The notes under the pieces were generated by a model, which saw nothing but the letters and a program-made list of their open reading frames with translations, searched no databases and was not told the DNA's origin. Of a DNA stretch of 64,000 nucleotides, positions 23,701-33,454 are shown one piece after another. Origin of the DNA: Congeria kusceri (lineage: Eukaryota > Mollusca > Bivalvia > Myida > Dreissenidae); contig CM051028.1 in the NCBI GenBank assembly GCA_027627225.1, forward strand, positions 18,681,701 to 18,745,700, in the 5' to 3' direction. Position numbers and translations under genes: made by a program. The first letter of the stretch is position 1; each line of letters begins with the position of its first letter.

Positions 23701-25998
23701 TCAGAAAAGTGACACAAAATTGACTCAATAAACCTCTGTTTTTACAAAAAATCTGGCGAAAACAATTCATTTGAAACTATTCAAACAGATAAGCATAAAA
23801 ATATTGGCATGTTTGTTAATAAAACAATTAAAAAATATGCCTGTATGTGCTGGTGCCCCTTTTCACCTCTCGTCCACCTTGTCTTGCAGCTGAACAGTAT
23901 CGCAGACAGGACGATCAATGAGGCTGATGAAGACGGAGACTCCATGATTTCTTTCGAGGAGTTCAAGAAGGTAAACTGCGTTGCCTGTCTTGTAGTTATT
24001 AACCATTTATTTAAGAGGTCGCGGTGGCGTAGTGGATATGGTGTCCGCCTACTAGCGATAGGGAGGTCTTGGGTTCAATCCCCACTCTGGGAGCGTACTT
24101 AAGATCTCCCCCAAAGACACCAAATACTGGTTCGAACCAGAAAACGGACTCGAGTGTCTCAAGAAGCCTTAGGCTTTCGATGCAATTGAGCTAAAAAATA
24201 TATAGGTTAAACTAAACTATTCATTAACCAAATACAATGTGTTTTTCAGACTCCACCTTTTGCTTGATTTAGTCTCTTAAAAAGACTTATTCACATTTTT
24301 TCGTATTTGTTTGACAATGCAGTACCATGCATTTCCTGAAAACAATTGAATGTGGATTAATCACCTCAATTTTTATTTTAATGAAATGTTTCTGAATGTT
24401 TCATACAATTACCTAATTTTGAGGGTAATGATGCTTGTTTGGTTGGAGATAATGGTATGATGTTACCAATCCCAAATCTGCATGCTAAAAATGAAAATGA
24501 TGGCAGGGACAATATGTGGCGCGTCGTGGGAAAACCGGACTTAATGCATGTGCATAAAGTGTCGTCCCGGATTGGCCTGTGAAGTCCGCACAGGCTAATC
24601 CAGGACGGCACTTTCCGCTTTAATGGTATTTTCTGTTTCAAGGAAGTCTCTTCTAAACATAAATCCACTTTAGGCGGAAAGTGCCGTCCTGGATTAGCCT
24701 GTGCGTGCACAGGCTAATCGGGGACAACACTTTACGCACATGCATTAAGTCCGGTTTTCCCACAACGCGCCTCATATATTTGTTAAATATTTAGCTGAAA
24801 TGTGTTTTTTTTCCAAATCATATTACTGTGTACCATTTTTATTCTATGTTTTCAGACGCTTAAAAATAAATTTTTCCAGCGTCTGAATACTTAGATTCAC
24901 AAAATAATAATTGATTTAAATCTTTCAGAAAACAAAGATTCTGAAAAAATTTCAAGTCGTAAAAATCGCAAATAAGCTACGCACTTGTTTGTATAGTTGT
25001 CTGCGTGTATAGCCGGAGGTGTTAATTTTTGACACGATGTTGTTCATTGAAGCCATAATATTGTCCCTAACTTGATAATTGACATGCAGAATGGTGCTGC
25101 AAATTTTTCGCAAGATGATATTGGCAAACAGTAGGAGAGACGTCTGTGATAAAACCTGGCGCTCCCTATGAACGGTTTTAGTATAATTGATGTTAATTGC
25201 CAATTATAGAATCAAATTATTTTTTTTCCGGAAGAGTAATAGGTTTTGATTGTTTTAAAAATGTGATTTATTTAAATATATATGTAAATGAATAGAATAT
25301 TTTGATTGGTTTGAAATTTTAAATCGTATGATTAGAATATTTTGATTGGTTTGAAATTTTATATCGTATATAATATATGGAAATAAACGTATATGATTAC
25401 CTCTTGCATTCATTCTTTCTTAATCAAGTGTGGTAATTGCATATTGGCTTAGGATATTTCGATATTGTCATTAATGGATAAGTTTGTTCGTCAGTATAGC
25501 AGTGCTGATGAAGTATTGCCTTTAGGCTGGAAGACTTGATGTCAACTCACCCTTTTTGAATTTGTGCATGCATGCTTGATCATGTGTGTACGCACAAGCA
25601 TCTGCGTGCATGCATTTAAAATGAAAATAAATATCAGATGTTATTAAATGCGTTTATTATTCTTCATCATGAAACATAACAACACACATTAACATATACT
25701 TATGTCCGTATATGTGGGTAAGTCATTTATCGTTACAAATGACAATTCGCCCATCGTAGTTGCGTTGTATATAGAGTTGACATAAATAATCCGTCCAAAA
25801 ACATACAATCACATTTTAATTCCTTTTCTGAAAGTGTCTGAAAATATAGAAGCGCAAAAAATAATTATTTCAACAGATTTTGTGGTTGTCTGAAAACAGA
25901 ATACATACGGTATATAGTTGTACATGTTTCTTCTTTATTTCAAGGTAATGGAGCGTGTTGATGTGGAGCAGAAAATGAGTATACGATTTCTCAACTAG
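11759..25998 (+). CDS. CHP1: calcineurin B homologous protein 1 (EF-hand), complete, 7 exons
   Basis: Exons: 11759-11825, 14201-14273, 22086-22166, 22675-22787, 23163-23266, 23890-23970, 25945-25998. All borders are GT-AG, phases match, and the join gives 190 residues plus stop (vertebrate CHP1 has 195). Residue 2 is Gly in MGNKAS, the N-myristoylation site of the family. EF-hand 1 (loop about 39-50) has Arg at position 5 and Asp at position 12, so calcium binding is unlikely. IPELAINPLGDRI, diagnostic for CHP, starts at residue 54. EF3 (118-129, DLDGDEKISRDE) and EF4 (159-170, DEDGDSMISFEE) are canonical. The end, VDVEQKMSIRFL, is family-typical. Known role: an obligate cofactor of plasma-membrane Na+/H+ exchangers, also acting in vesicle traffic. 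Intron 2 is 7.8 kb; its 3' end is an amplified copy array of the exon 3 acceptor. The last acceptor is AAG rather than CAG. CHP2 and other calcineurin-B relatives are less likely given the sequence. Confidence 0.95.
11958..12175. mobile_element. TTAA-flanked TIR element with tRNA-like insert, copy 1
   Basis: Left end GGGACTTGTTTGCAG and right end CTGTGAACAGGTCCT are imperfect inverted repeats, each next to TTAA. The left 130 bp resembles the left part of the element at 55165. A tRNA-like sequence fills the right half. It lies in CHP1 intron 1, 132 bp after the donor. Confidence 0.65.
12087..12153 (-). tRNA. tRNA-derived sequence, probably not a functional tRNA
   Basis: On the - strand an A-box-like TGGCAGTGGTTAAGG and a B-box-like AGTTCGAACC sit at tRNA spacing. 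The anticodon arm pairs poorly and the loop reads TTTTAAT, so I cannot assign a decoding identity. Its place inside a TIR element argues for a captured or SINE-type tRNA promoter. Confidence 0.5.
12176..14200. other. rest of CHP1 intron 1
   Basis: Apart from the palindrome relative at 12590-13010 this is AT-rich intronic DNA with no recognisable gene, RNA or repeat. The 104-codon frame at 12163-12477 has no recognisable motif. Confidence 0.5.
12590..13010 (+). repeat. diverged single copy of the palindrome arm
   Basis: GTTCTCGCTAGGATT, CATGGAGTCC, CCCACCCACT, ACTTTGTGTC, CTAACTTTCAT and TTTTAATAGCT appear in the same order as in the left arm at about 9797-10090, with many differences. There is no mirrored partner here, so the palindrome at 9411 was built from a pre-existing dispersed repeat. 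Confidence 0.65.
14698..15420 (+). mobile_element. hairpin-headed satellite element with CGTCCGTCCG leader
   Basis: The head is a C-rich/G-rich hairpin (CCCCCACCACGAAGCGGGAGGGGG), then TTATAGGAATGCCC and CGTCCGTCCGTC. Four to five units follow, 120-157 bp each, marked by TGTCCGCTCCATATCTCC, TTGAAGGATTTTCATGAAAC, GACGATGTGCAGAAGGCATG and AAGGTCAAGGTCACACTTGA. This is a widespread bivalve repeat (established knowledge). It lies in CHP1 intron 2. Confidence 0.65.
15421..16149. other. CHP1 intron 2, unassigned
   Basis: It contains a short run of GGGTTTTCCCGGCGGG-type imperfect palindromes at about 15555-15600 and no recognisable gene. Confidence 0.4.
16150..17302. mobile_element. hAT-like non-autonomous element with 5-bp target duplication
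   Basis: Left end CAGGGCATAGCC and right end GGCTGAGCCCTG are inverted with two mismatches, and GATAC occurs directly outside both ends (16145-16149 and 17303-17307). Subterminal AAGGAGAAGT-type motifs recur in mirrored orientation. No transposase frame is present. CAGGG termini point to the hAT superfamily. A 5-bp duplication is shorter than the usual 8 bp but is known for some hAT groups. It lies in CHP1 intron 2. Confidence 0.65.
18050..18533 (+). repeat. 49-bp minisatellite, 10 units
   Basis: Each unit carries GAGTTACAACAAAGGGTCC, then ACCTGTAAACATATCAAAC and ACAATGA. The first four units alternate between a CCCCCTG...CAAACAC type and a CCACCTG...CAATCAC type, so amplification partly proceeded as a 98-bp dimer. 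A 60-codon frame through the array is a by-product of the repeat. It lies in CHP1 intron 2. Confidence 0.9.
18534..20745. other. CHP1 intron 2, unassigned
   Basis: AT-rich DNA with short frames of at most 95 codons on both strands; none has a recognisable domain. No RNA gene or repeat could be defined. Confidence 0.5.
20746..22085 (+). repeat. 42-bp minisatellite made of the CHP1 exon 3 splice acceptor
   Basis: About 31 units of 42 bp precede exon 3. Each reads CACATTGATGTATTTCAG, then CCGTGAGGATTTC, then TTGTCAATATG with small variants. The TTTCAG|CCGTGAGGATTTC part equals the true acceptor and first 13 bases of exon 3, which follow the last unit without a gap. Two units carry an extra GATCAATG, one has a 6-bp insert, one lacks a T, and three have TTATAAATATG, which places a TAA in the exon frame. 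Because 42 is divisible by three, long open frames (332 and 343 codons) cross the array on both strands; these are artefacts. Confidence 0.97.
22074..22087 (+). promoter_or_regulatory. native 3' splice site of CHP1 exon 3
   Basis: TGTATTTCAG|CCGTG is the acceptor that joins exon 2 (ending ..CTG AC) to exon 3 and restores Thr47-Arg-Glu-Asp-Phe. The pyrimidine tract is short, and it is the same as in the decoy copies upstream. Confidence 0.85.
22251..22553. mobile_element. palindromic MITE, copy 1 (plus fragment)
   Basis: A short outer fragment (GTCGTGGGAAACCCGGGCTTAATGC) is followed by a full copy from about 22313. The full copy has the outer arms TTAATGTGCATAAAGCGTC / GACGCTTTATGCACATGAG and inner hairpins of the GGATTAGCCTGTGC-type. 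It lies in CHP1 intron 3. Confidence 0.85.
23303..23518. mobile_element. palindromic MITE, copy 2
   Basis: Starts GAGGGGCGTCATGGGAAAACCGG and ends CCGGTTTTTTCACGACGCGCC. It lies only 36 bp after the CHP1 exon 5 donor; the right arm is partly deleted. Confidence 0.85.
24015..24225 (+). mobile_element. tRNA-derived SINE, full length
   Basis: The head holds an A box (TGGCGTAGTGG) and a B box (GGTTCAATCCC), the internal promoter of RNA polymerase III. The body follows with GGTTCGAACCAGAAAACGG, GTGTCTCAAGAAGCCTTAGGC and the tail AGCTAAAAAATATATAGG. The same body occurs at 63690. It lies in CHP1 intron 6, 45 bp after the donor. Confidence 0.8.
24517..24774. mobile_element. palindromic MITE, copy 3 (near full length)
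   Basis: Outer arms GGCGCGTCGTGGGAAAACCG and CGGTTTTCCCACAACGCGCC match over the ends. Each half has its own hairpin around CTGTG..CACAG, and a single-stranded centre with GTTTCAAGGAAGTCTCTTC separates the halves. It lies in CHP1 intron 6. Confidence 0.9.
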
Positions 25999-26258
25999 AC
26001 ACCTACAAGACATCTCAGTGCACACCAGGAAATGAGGATATGGATGCTCTACTGGACTTCTATGAGACAATTTAGTACATACCAAGAAATATATGATATA
26101 TGATTCCTTAATAAGACACCTCAGTACCTACCAAGTAAAGTATAAAATTCCTCAAACTAGACACCTAGAAGACACCTCAGTTCATACCAAGAAATGTTTG
26201 TGATTCTTGAAACTAGCCACCAATGAGACACCCGAGTATACACTAAGAAACATTAAAG
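25984..26258 (+). repeat. degenerate tandem repeat starting on the CHP1 stop codon
   Basis: The segment TTCTCAACTAGACACCTACAA, which holds the CHP1 stop, is followed by about four diverged copies of 45-65 bp. These share TTCCTCAAACTAGACACC, AGACACCTCAGT and ATACCAAGAAAT. The array makes up most of the predicted 3' UTR. Confidence 0.7.
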
Positions 26259-26289
26259 TACACCACATTGCAGAGTAATTCTGGGTATG

Positions 26290-26307
26290 AATAAAAGTGT
26301 GAATAAA
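26290..26307 (+). terminator. candidate CHP1 polyadenylation signals
   Basis: Two AATAAA hexamers (26290-26295 and 26302-26307) lie about 300 bp after the stop codon. This is a candidate 3' end by position only; further AATAAA hexamers occur downstream, for example near 27350. Confidence 0.45.
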
Positions 26308-26365
26308 AGTGTGTATAATGGATGATTTGTTCTAACAACATAGCGCTTATGAACAGGATATTATT

Positions 26366-26590
26366 TGAGGCGCGTCGTGGGAAAACCGGTCTTAATGCAT
26401 GTGCGTTAAGTGTCGTTCCGGATTAGCCTGTGCAGTCCGGGACGGCACTTTCCGCTTTTATGGTATTTCCTGTTTCAATGTAGTTTCTTCTAACCATAAA
26501 TCCACTTTAGGCGGAAAGTGTCCTCCCGGATCAGCCTGTGCAGACTGCACAAGCTAATCCGGGACGACGCTTTACGCACATGCATTAAGG
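26366..26590. mobile_element. palindromic MITE, copy 4
   Basis: Starts GAGGCGCGTCGTGGGAAAACC and ends TTTACGCACATGCATTAAGG; the last outer part of the right arm is missing. It lies just after the candidate CHP1 3' end. Confidence 0.85.
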
Positions 26591-27741
26591 AAATATGTCG
26601 CATCTTATTCAAGAGTGATTAATGTTGACATGCCAGAGAAGAAAGTAACTGTTCTTTCAAACAGAAAACATATAAGATATCCCATGAGTATTTGTGATAA
26701 ACATATAGTCTTGAATTTCAGTCATTTGTAATGTGTTAAGTAATCAGGTTTGAAATTGGGTGATAGTGGCATTTTTTGTTTTTAATTGGTGTAAACGTAG
26801 TTGCATGCATTTTAGCATTTATTATGTACATGTAGTCTGAATTTTTTTCGCTTAAAAAACGAGTTTGTTAATTTATTATTGTGCAATTTTAATGAACTAT
26901 GCATATGCCATATTTTTTGTTTTCAAACATTTTTAATATGATGATACAATCAACATCTGATAGTATTATAGATATTGTTTGGATAATTTTTTATATATAA
27001 GTACAATTAATAGAGCAAGACTTATATATTACAGTAAGGAAATACCTTTGTATTTTTGGCATTTTAATATTGTAATCAGGAAATGTTATCATTTTTTTGT
27101 TATTTCATTTGTATGCTACCATTTTCATTTTGACACAGCTTGATTAGTTCCTAAGGAAATTCATGTTCGCTTGTATGCTTGCATCATAATCAGGTCATCT
27201 TGAACATGAGTAAAGCAGAAATTACTGGTACGGAGTTTGACACGTTGATAACATTTAGCCCAGTTTGAACTTTTAGGGGCAAGTAATTTTCAGTGTGGCA
27301 TTTCCTGTTCTTCTAATGTTATATTAATGATGTGAAACAGAGTTATTTGAATAAATTAACTTTTATATTATTACAAATGACAAAAATTGTGGAAATTTGC
27401 TGTGCAGTGGTAATTGTTTAATAATTTATATTGGATAGTTTACATTTGTATTTATGAATTTTGATATGTTTTCATGAAATAATGTACATTATGTTTCATT
27501 TAAACAGGTCGTGATTTGCATTTTCTTAATGGTAAGAAAAGTGTCATCTCCAATACACATGTTCCTTTGTGTTTGTTTTCATGTTCCTATCACATTTTCA
27601 TTCATAATTGAAAGAGAGAATAGTATATTTGTATTACATTGCTACTTAACCATTCCTATTGTCCATAGGTCAAAATAAAAACTTCATGTTGGTCGAAACT
27701 GAATTGGATACAGTAGATATTATCCAGCCTTGATTCTCTTT
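26591..27741. other. intergenic AT-rich DNA
   Basis: No gene, RNA or clear repeat. It could be an extended CHP1 3' UTR. Confidence 0.45.
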
Positions 27742-28352
27742 TAATGCCTCTGGCATCTTGATGCAGGAGGCATATAGTGATCGTCCCGTCCGTCGGTCCA
27801 TGACAAGGTTAAGTAGATTTTACCGTTTCGTCTAGCACCAACACCGCTTACTACAACACTTTGATACTTACACAGTTGTTGCTTATGACATTCCCTATCC
27901 ACACCTATATCACCCAACCTATCTTTGACCTTGATGTTGACCTAATTTGGACTTATAATAATTCATAAGTGCCATTTCTTGGTTAACCAGATTTTTTACT
28001 GTTTCGTCTAGCACCAGCGCTGCTTGCTACAGCACTAAGATATTTACACAGTTGTTACTTATGACAGTTCCCAATCCACCCATATCACCCAACCTCACTT
28101 TGACCGTGACCTAATTTGCACTGAGAATAATTCAAATGGGCTGTTTGTTGGTTAACTAGATTTTACCATTTCGTCTAGCACCAACACCACTTGCTACAAC
28201 ACTTGGATACTTACACAGTTGTTACTTATGACCATCCCCAATCCACCCATATTACCCAACCTCACTTTCACATTGACTGTGACCTAATTTGGACTAAGAA
28301 ATGCGCTTCCCAGCACCAAACGGGGGCATGTGTGTTTATCAAACACAGAAGC
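27742..28352 (+). mobile_element. hairpin-headed satellite element with CGTCCGTCGGTCC leader
   Basis: The head is a hairpin, GCCTCTGGCATC-TT-GATGCAGGAGGC, then ATATAGTGATCGTCCCGTCCGTC. Three core units of about 160 bp follow, with GATTTTACCGTTTCGTCTAGC, TACACAGTTGTTACTTATGAC and ACCCAACCT..TTTGACC. The 3' end is CCCAGCAC..CGGGGGCATGTGTGTTTATC. The same core and 3' end lie inverted at 57303-60965. Confidence 0.7.
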
Positions 28353-28735
28353 TTGTTTTTTATACATTACCTAAGGCATCACATATTGGTATTACTACAG
28401 CCTTGTTTGCAATGATCATCTTAAAGATAAAGATACTGGTGAAGCACTTAAATCCGGACTCGTTTGCTGGTTTTTGGACGATTTCTCGGGATAATTGCAT
28501 CTCTCGAACAAAAAAAAGTAAAACATAAGTAAGGTTTAATCTGAATCTTTGGTCAAAATCTTAGTGGAATCTGCTATCGAAAAGCCACTGAATGATGTGT
28601 CGAGAAAAGGCCTGTAACTCGTATCTAAATACAGCTGGAGAGTACCTAAATTCGAACACTTAAAAAAAATGTTTTATTAAAAACAAGCACAATAAAAGTA
28701 AACATTCAACTACAACTTGATCGTCGATATTCTTG
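28353..28735. other. intergenic DNA
   Basis: No gene seen. AGTACCTAAATTCGAACAC near 28645 is roughly mirrored near 29130, which may mark another decayed TIR element. Confidence 0.35.
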
Positions 28736-28891
28736 TTATTCTTCTTTGTTTACATTGTTCTGGTGTTAACTTTCAACATTTTCTCTGTTATTCTTCTTTG
28801 TTTACATTGTTCTGGTGTTAACTTTCAACATTTTCTCTGTTATTCTTCTTTGATTACATTGTTCTGGTGTTAACTTTCAACATTTTCTCTG
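28736..28891 (+). repeat. 52-bp tandem repeat, 3 units
   Basis: Three nearly identical units start at 28736, 28788 and 28840, each with TTATTCTTCTTTG, ACATTGTTCTGGTG and AACTTTCAACATTTTCTCTG. One substitution (GTTTAC to GATTAC) marks the third unit. Confidence 0.95.
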
Positions 28892-31800
28892 TAAAGTTTT
28901 ATTTATTGAATATACTGTTTTGATCTCAATCCCCCACTGCAAATGTTTACATTTGAAAGAAAGAAGGAAACAAACAGTAGTAAGTTAATTAATTCATACT
29001 CAGTTGATTCTGTTGAAACTTGACACACATTGATGAGAGAGGTGCGTGCATCAGTTGATATCATAGAATTACAGGTCTTGATTGTATGACACATTTTATG
29101 TCAGGTGTCCAGATTTAAGTACTGTCCGGATTTAGGTACCTCGCCAGTAAGTCTAAGCTGGTCATGATCTTTTAACTTACCCGAGTGAAATCATTAAACA
29201 CAATTTTGACTATATGTAAATTTTAATGTAACGGGCTGCATTTTGACCTCAAAAGTACTTATGCACTAGTCAATAATTACTGATATAACATTTATTTGAC
29301 TGTCAATAAAAAAATTAACATAATTAGGCTGTTTTTTAAGGCCATTTTTTAGCCTGATCCTAAAAGACCCGCTTGCATACTTTAGATACATGTAATCAGG
29401 TTAAAGGTTCAGGTTTTCTGGTTATTATGTCGACATGCAATCCTTAAGTCCCTAGTCAGAATACGACCATCGTAACCCAACCAACATTTGGTAAACATAT
29501 TCTTTTTCTACATGTTTATTTCAATCCATATGTGTGATATGAATTATTCAAGAAAAGTAATTTTATAGCCAAATGTTATGTGTTATGAACTTTATACATG
29601 TAGTATTACTCAAGAATTGTTTTCATTCTGTTTACATGTTTCCATGCATTTGGAATTGTGAATGTAATGTGTTGTATAGTTTGATCAGTTGTTTTCACAT
29701 ATTTATTGTGTCATATTATTATCGAAACAGATTTTATATGATTTCACAGACATGGCATGTGTTTTTTGCAGTGCATGTACATGTATGTTAATAAAATGTA
29801 AAAGGAAAATGCAGTTTTCACTGCGATTTTTTGGAAAGACCCATTTGGCCATAAACTGGACATATAAACTTGCCCAAAAATATACTGGTTGTTTGAAAAT
29901 GTTTATAAAGAAGAAATTATGTTCGCATTATAGTTGTTTATTGGCCAATAAACAATGATTTGGAGTTCTGATTTGTAGAAATTAAAGTTGTTTAATAGCC
30001 ACGCATCAAAACGTCAGAGTTGTGTATTGGCCGATCAACAATGATAATGCGAAAAAATTTCTATTCTAACATGATTTGACATATATTTTTGCAATTGTAA
30101 TTGGAAATACTTTTTACTATGCTCCGCTCAGAATCGGGACTTCTTTTCGTGTTGTTTATTTGGTAGTTTAACAACAGTCATGTTCTTTGTCTATAGAAAA
30201 ATTAGTGAGGATCATGTCAAAATACAACTTCCAAAGTACAGTATCAGTAAGGTTTAATTACGTAGTAATACTCCTGCAATTTAGACATTCTTGTGGCATG
30301 TTTGTGACACCAAGAACACCTGTATATAGTTTAAACCAATTTATTTAAGCTTGATAAGTGTTGAAAGCCTGGGTCTTAGCACTCTCTAGTTAGTTTCCTG
30401 GGTAGAACCATTACTTGGTGTTTTTGAGAAAGATAACTAATATAATCTCTGATTAGTGACGAAACTGACAACATCTCAATCGCAAAGCAGACGTAACAAT
30501 TGCACCACTGCAGCCGTAATTTCATTTCTTCAGAAAGCAATGTTTAAAAAATGTTTTTGTTGTGTAAGCATTTAAGGGGCGTACCGACAATATGTTGACA
30601 CTCAAATTTGCAAAAATAAACTTGGTTTACAGAGAATTTATTTGGAAGAGTAGTCGATACAGTGGCCTTGTAGCTATCAACAGTTGAAAAACGTATCTTA
30701 TTATATAAACAGTGGTAACCTTTCATGCACGGGAAAATGAGTAATAGTAATCAATATGATTGAAATGTACATGATGTACCATTTTGCGAATGCTTGGAAA
30801 TTGATAAACGTATTGACATTGATTAACGTATAGCATAGGGAAGTTTTGTCTCGAGTGCGTGAATTTGTGAATACGAATTCTACTGGAACCGAGCATCCTA
30901 AAATATGTTTTTTGACTTCGTTTATATTTTATTCTAAATGATTCTGTCAATACATTGTTGCTACTACAAAATATATATTGAGAGGAAAATGGGAATTTTT
31001 GTTGCTTGCTTGTTTAATATATGTGTATTTTTGGTGAGAAATATGCCACTTTCAAGTTTTAACAACAATGAAACTGAAAGTGTCACCCGATTATAAATAT
31101 GCCTGTTTCACATTTCTTAACATTTGTACATTGTACAATAATTGGATCGTTTAATCATCCATCAATATTTGTATACCAGCAATCAAATAACCAGAATAAC
31201 CGTTTAAAAAAAAAATAGAGATATGGATCTGGTTTCTTTTGCTGGTTTGTTTTACGTCCCACCAACAATTTTTCAATCACATGGAGATGGTGTCCACTTG
31301 AAGCATTTTGTAGTTCTGCCTTCACTATGATATCATACTGTGGACACTTTTGATATGATGCCACACCCATTCACATTATCCTGGCACTCGGCCGACCAGT
31401 CCTGCACTACCCTCAAATGCCGAGTGCTTGGAGTGGGAGCTTTACCAGTACCATTTTTTAACGACTTGACATGTACATGTATCTGGGTTCGCAAGTCAAC
31501 ACTACTTCAGTTTTAAGATGACTTTTATTGCTGGGCATACAAACCGGAAACCAAAGACATTAAGTTAAGCAGCACTTTATTTTCTCACATTACATGAATA
31601 AATTACACAATACAGAGACTTTACAATATAGAGGTATCAAGTGCGAGATAAGCGGCCAAAAAGATTACATGTACATTTTGGTTGAAGAAGATGAACGTGC
31701 CAATATGACAGGCTCTGTTTTGGTCAGATATGGTAATTATAGTGCAGCAAAAATGACGTACTGTAACATACACAATTATACAAGAAAAACCAATGGTAAC

Positions 31801-33007
31801 AACATATTTAAATTTAGAATTGAAGATTAACACTGAGACAATATGGTTTGACGTAAATGTTACAGTTAAAATGTTGCAAACGGAATAAAGTAGAGAATGT
31901 TTCCTAAGCTACGTGAAGCTACAAGGAAATGCATAATATAAATAGTAAAGACTGAAAAAAAAAAAAAAATATTAAATATCTGGTGGTTAAACAGTAGAAT
32001 TCCTGTAGAGTTAAAAAATCCCAACCACAACCATTCATTACTTGCTGTTGCCACCAAATTTAAAGAACAATCGTCAATATAAAAAGCACAGAAAATGACA
32101 AAATTTATACTTCAAATGTAAAGATAGGAAGTTGATGATGCAAAAAATGTAGAGAAGAGGACTATGTGTACTCAAATTACATTATAAACTTGGCCACTGG
32201 ATGTCAACTGAGTTCAATCTCAAGTATCAACAAGGCTACTTACCAAAGTGTGTGTGTGTGTATTTCGAAGTTTATGAGGTCCTTTTCCGCGCCTGAGGCT
32301 GCATTAAGTGAGGACCCGGAGTGTGTCCCAGCACTCCTACCTAATTAACTTACTAGAGACTCACAAAAGTTGGGACGAATTTTAAATCATAGCTGCAATT
32401 TCCAGCTATTTATTTTTTACTAAAAGATATTTTAATGTTCGTGTGGTCTTGTGCTGTGGGGGGAAACCTGAGTACCCGGAGGAAACCCCACCTACCAAAG
32501 TTTTAAGAGTGACAAAAGATATAATCTTTCTCATCAAAACATCAACAGCCTGATATGCAAATTAGCTTTACTGGTTTACATATCCGCTGAAGTGTGACAA
32601 ATATTACCATTAAAAAGATACAATGGAAACCTGGCAAATAGCTGAATGAATCTGGTTTGATGTGGGGCATTTTGGTAAAAATTGTTTTTGTCTACATGAC
32701 TGCAAAATGAATACACATGGTACCGGATTAAACAAAATTTATATAAAAATGTTATGTTTCCCATCTTTATCATCATGTGGCCTCTGATACCATGCAATAT
32801 GCTCTAATATTTGTTTATGTACAATGTGAACCAAAATACAGAGAGTGGTGGTAAATAAATGTGTAAAATTCAAACTATATTTTTGTTTAATTTCACAAAT
32901 TTAATGAAACTATTTTTCTTTACCATAAGAAGCTAATATTGTATGGCAAAGACTTTGCACTTCTGGTATGTTGGACTTCAAACTGCCAAATTAAATAGCC
33001 AATTTAA
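28892..33007. other. intergenic region with dispersed molluscan-type repeats
   Basis: No convincing gene. Two stretches resemble repeats common in molluscan genomes. At 31230-31460: TTTTACGTCCCACCAACAATTTTTCAATCACATGGAGATGG, and the mirrored CACTCGG/CCGAGTG. At 32260-32500: CCCGGAGGAAACCCCACC. Frames of up to 89 codons (for example 29689-29958 and 31594-31830) show no family motif and I do not call them genes. Confidence 0.45.
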
Positions 33008-33454
33008 AGGGGCATATGGACGGTATTTCCTGTAAATATAGACACATAATAAAACCACGCACATCCCCATTTTTCACAAAAATATTTTTCCAGTAGCAAT
33101 AATATTGATGGAATAGTTAAGAAAAAAATACATACAAAGCCAAAAATTTGTTTTTACAATACGCGTTTCCAGCAGAATTCAAACTCACACCTAAAAAATC
33201 GCGCACTTCCATCAAACCTTTCCCATGCTATAGTACAGTTATCAATTAGTGTGCAAGCGCATAGCGATACTTCATTTGTATTGATTTTACTACTACTACT
33301 ACTAATTTTCCCCCCCGCGAAGTGTCACGGTGGCAATATTTTACTGTTTGTTTATAAAACCGAGACCAATGTGCTAATCGGTCATTTAATAAATACTTCT
33401 TAAAATATCATTTTATTTCTGGAAATATACCGTATTAGCTGTCGATATGCCCCT
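33008..33454. mobile_element. TTAA-flanked TIR element without tRNA-like sequence
   Basis: AAAGGGGCATATGGACGG at the left and CGATATGCCCCT at the right are inverted, with further mirrored blocks (GGTATTTCC / GGAAATATACC). TTAA stands outside both ends. There is no coding potential. It lies between the CHP1 and SEC23 genes. Confidence 0.7.

Noticed and set aside
24378..24710. 110-codon frame on the - strand
   Set aside because: It spans the palindromic MITE; similar frames appear in other MITE copies (43376, 45054), so it is a repeat artefact.
29573..29958. Small frames of 72 and 89 codons in the intergenic region
   Set aside because: AT-rich chance frames overlapping each other, without motif or start context.
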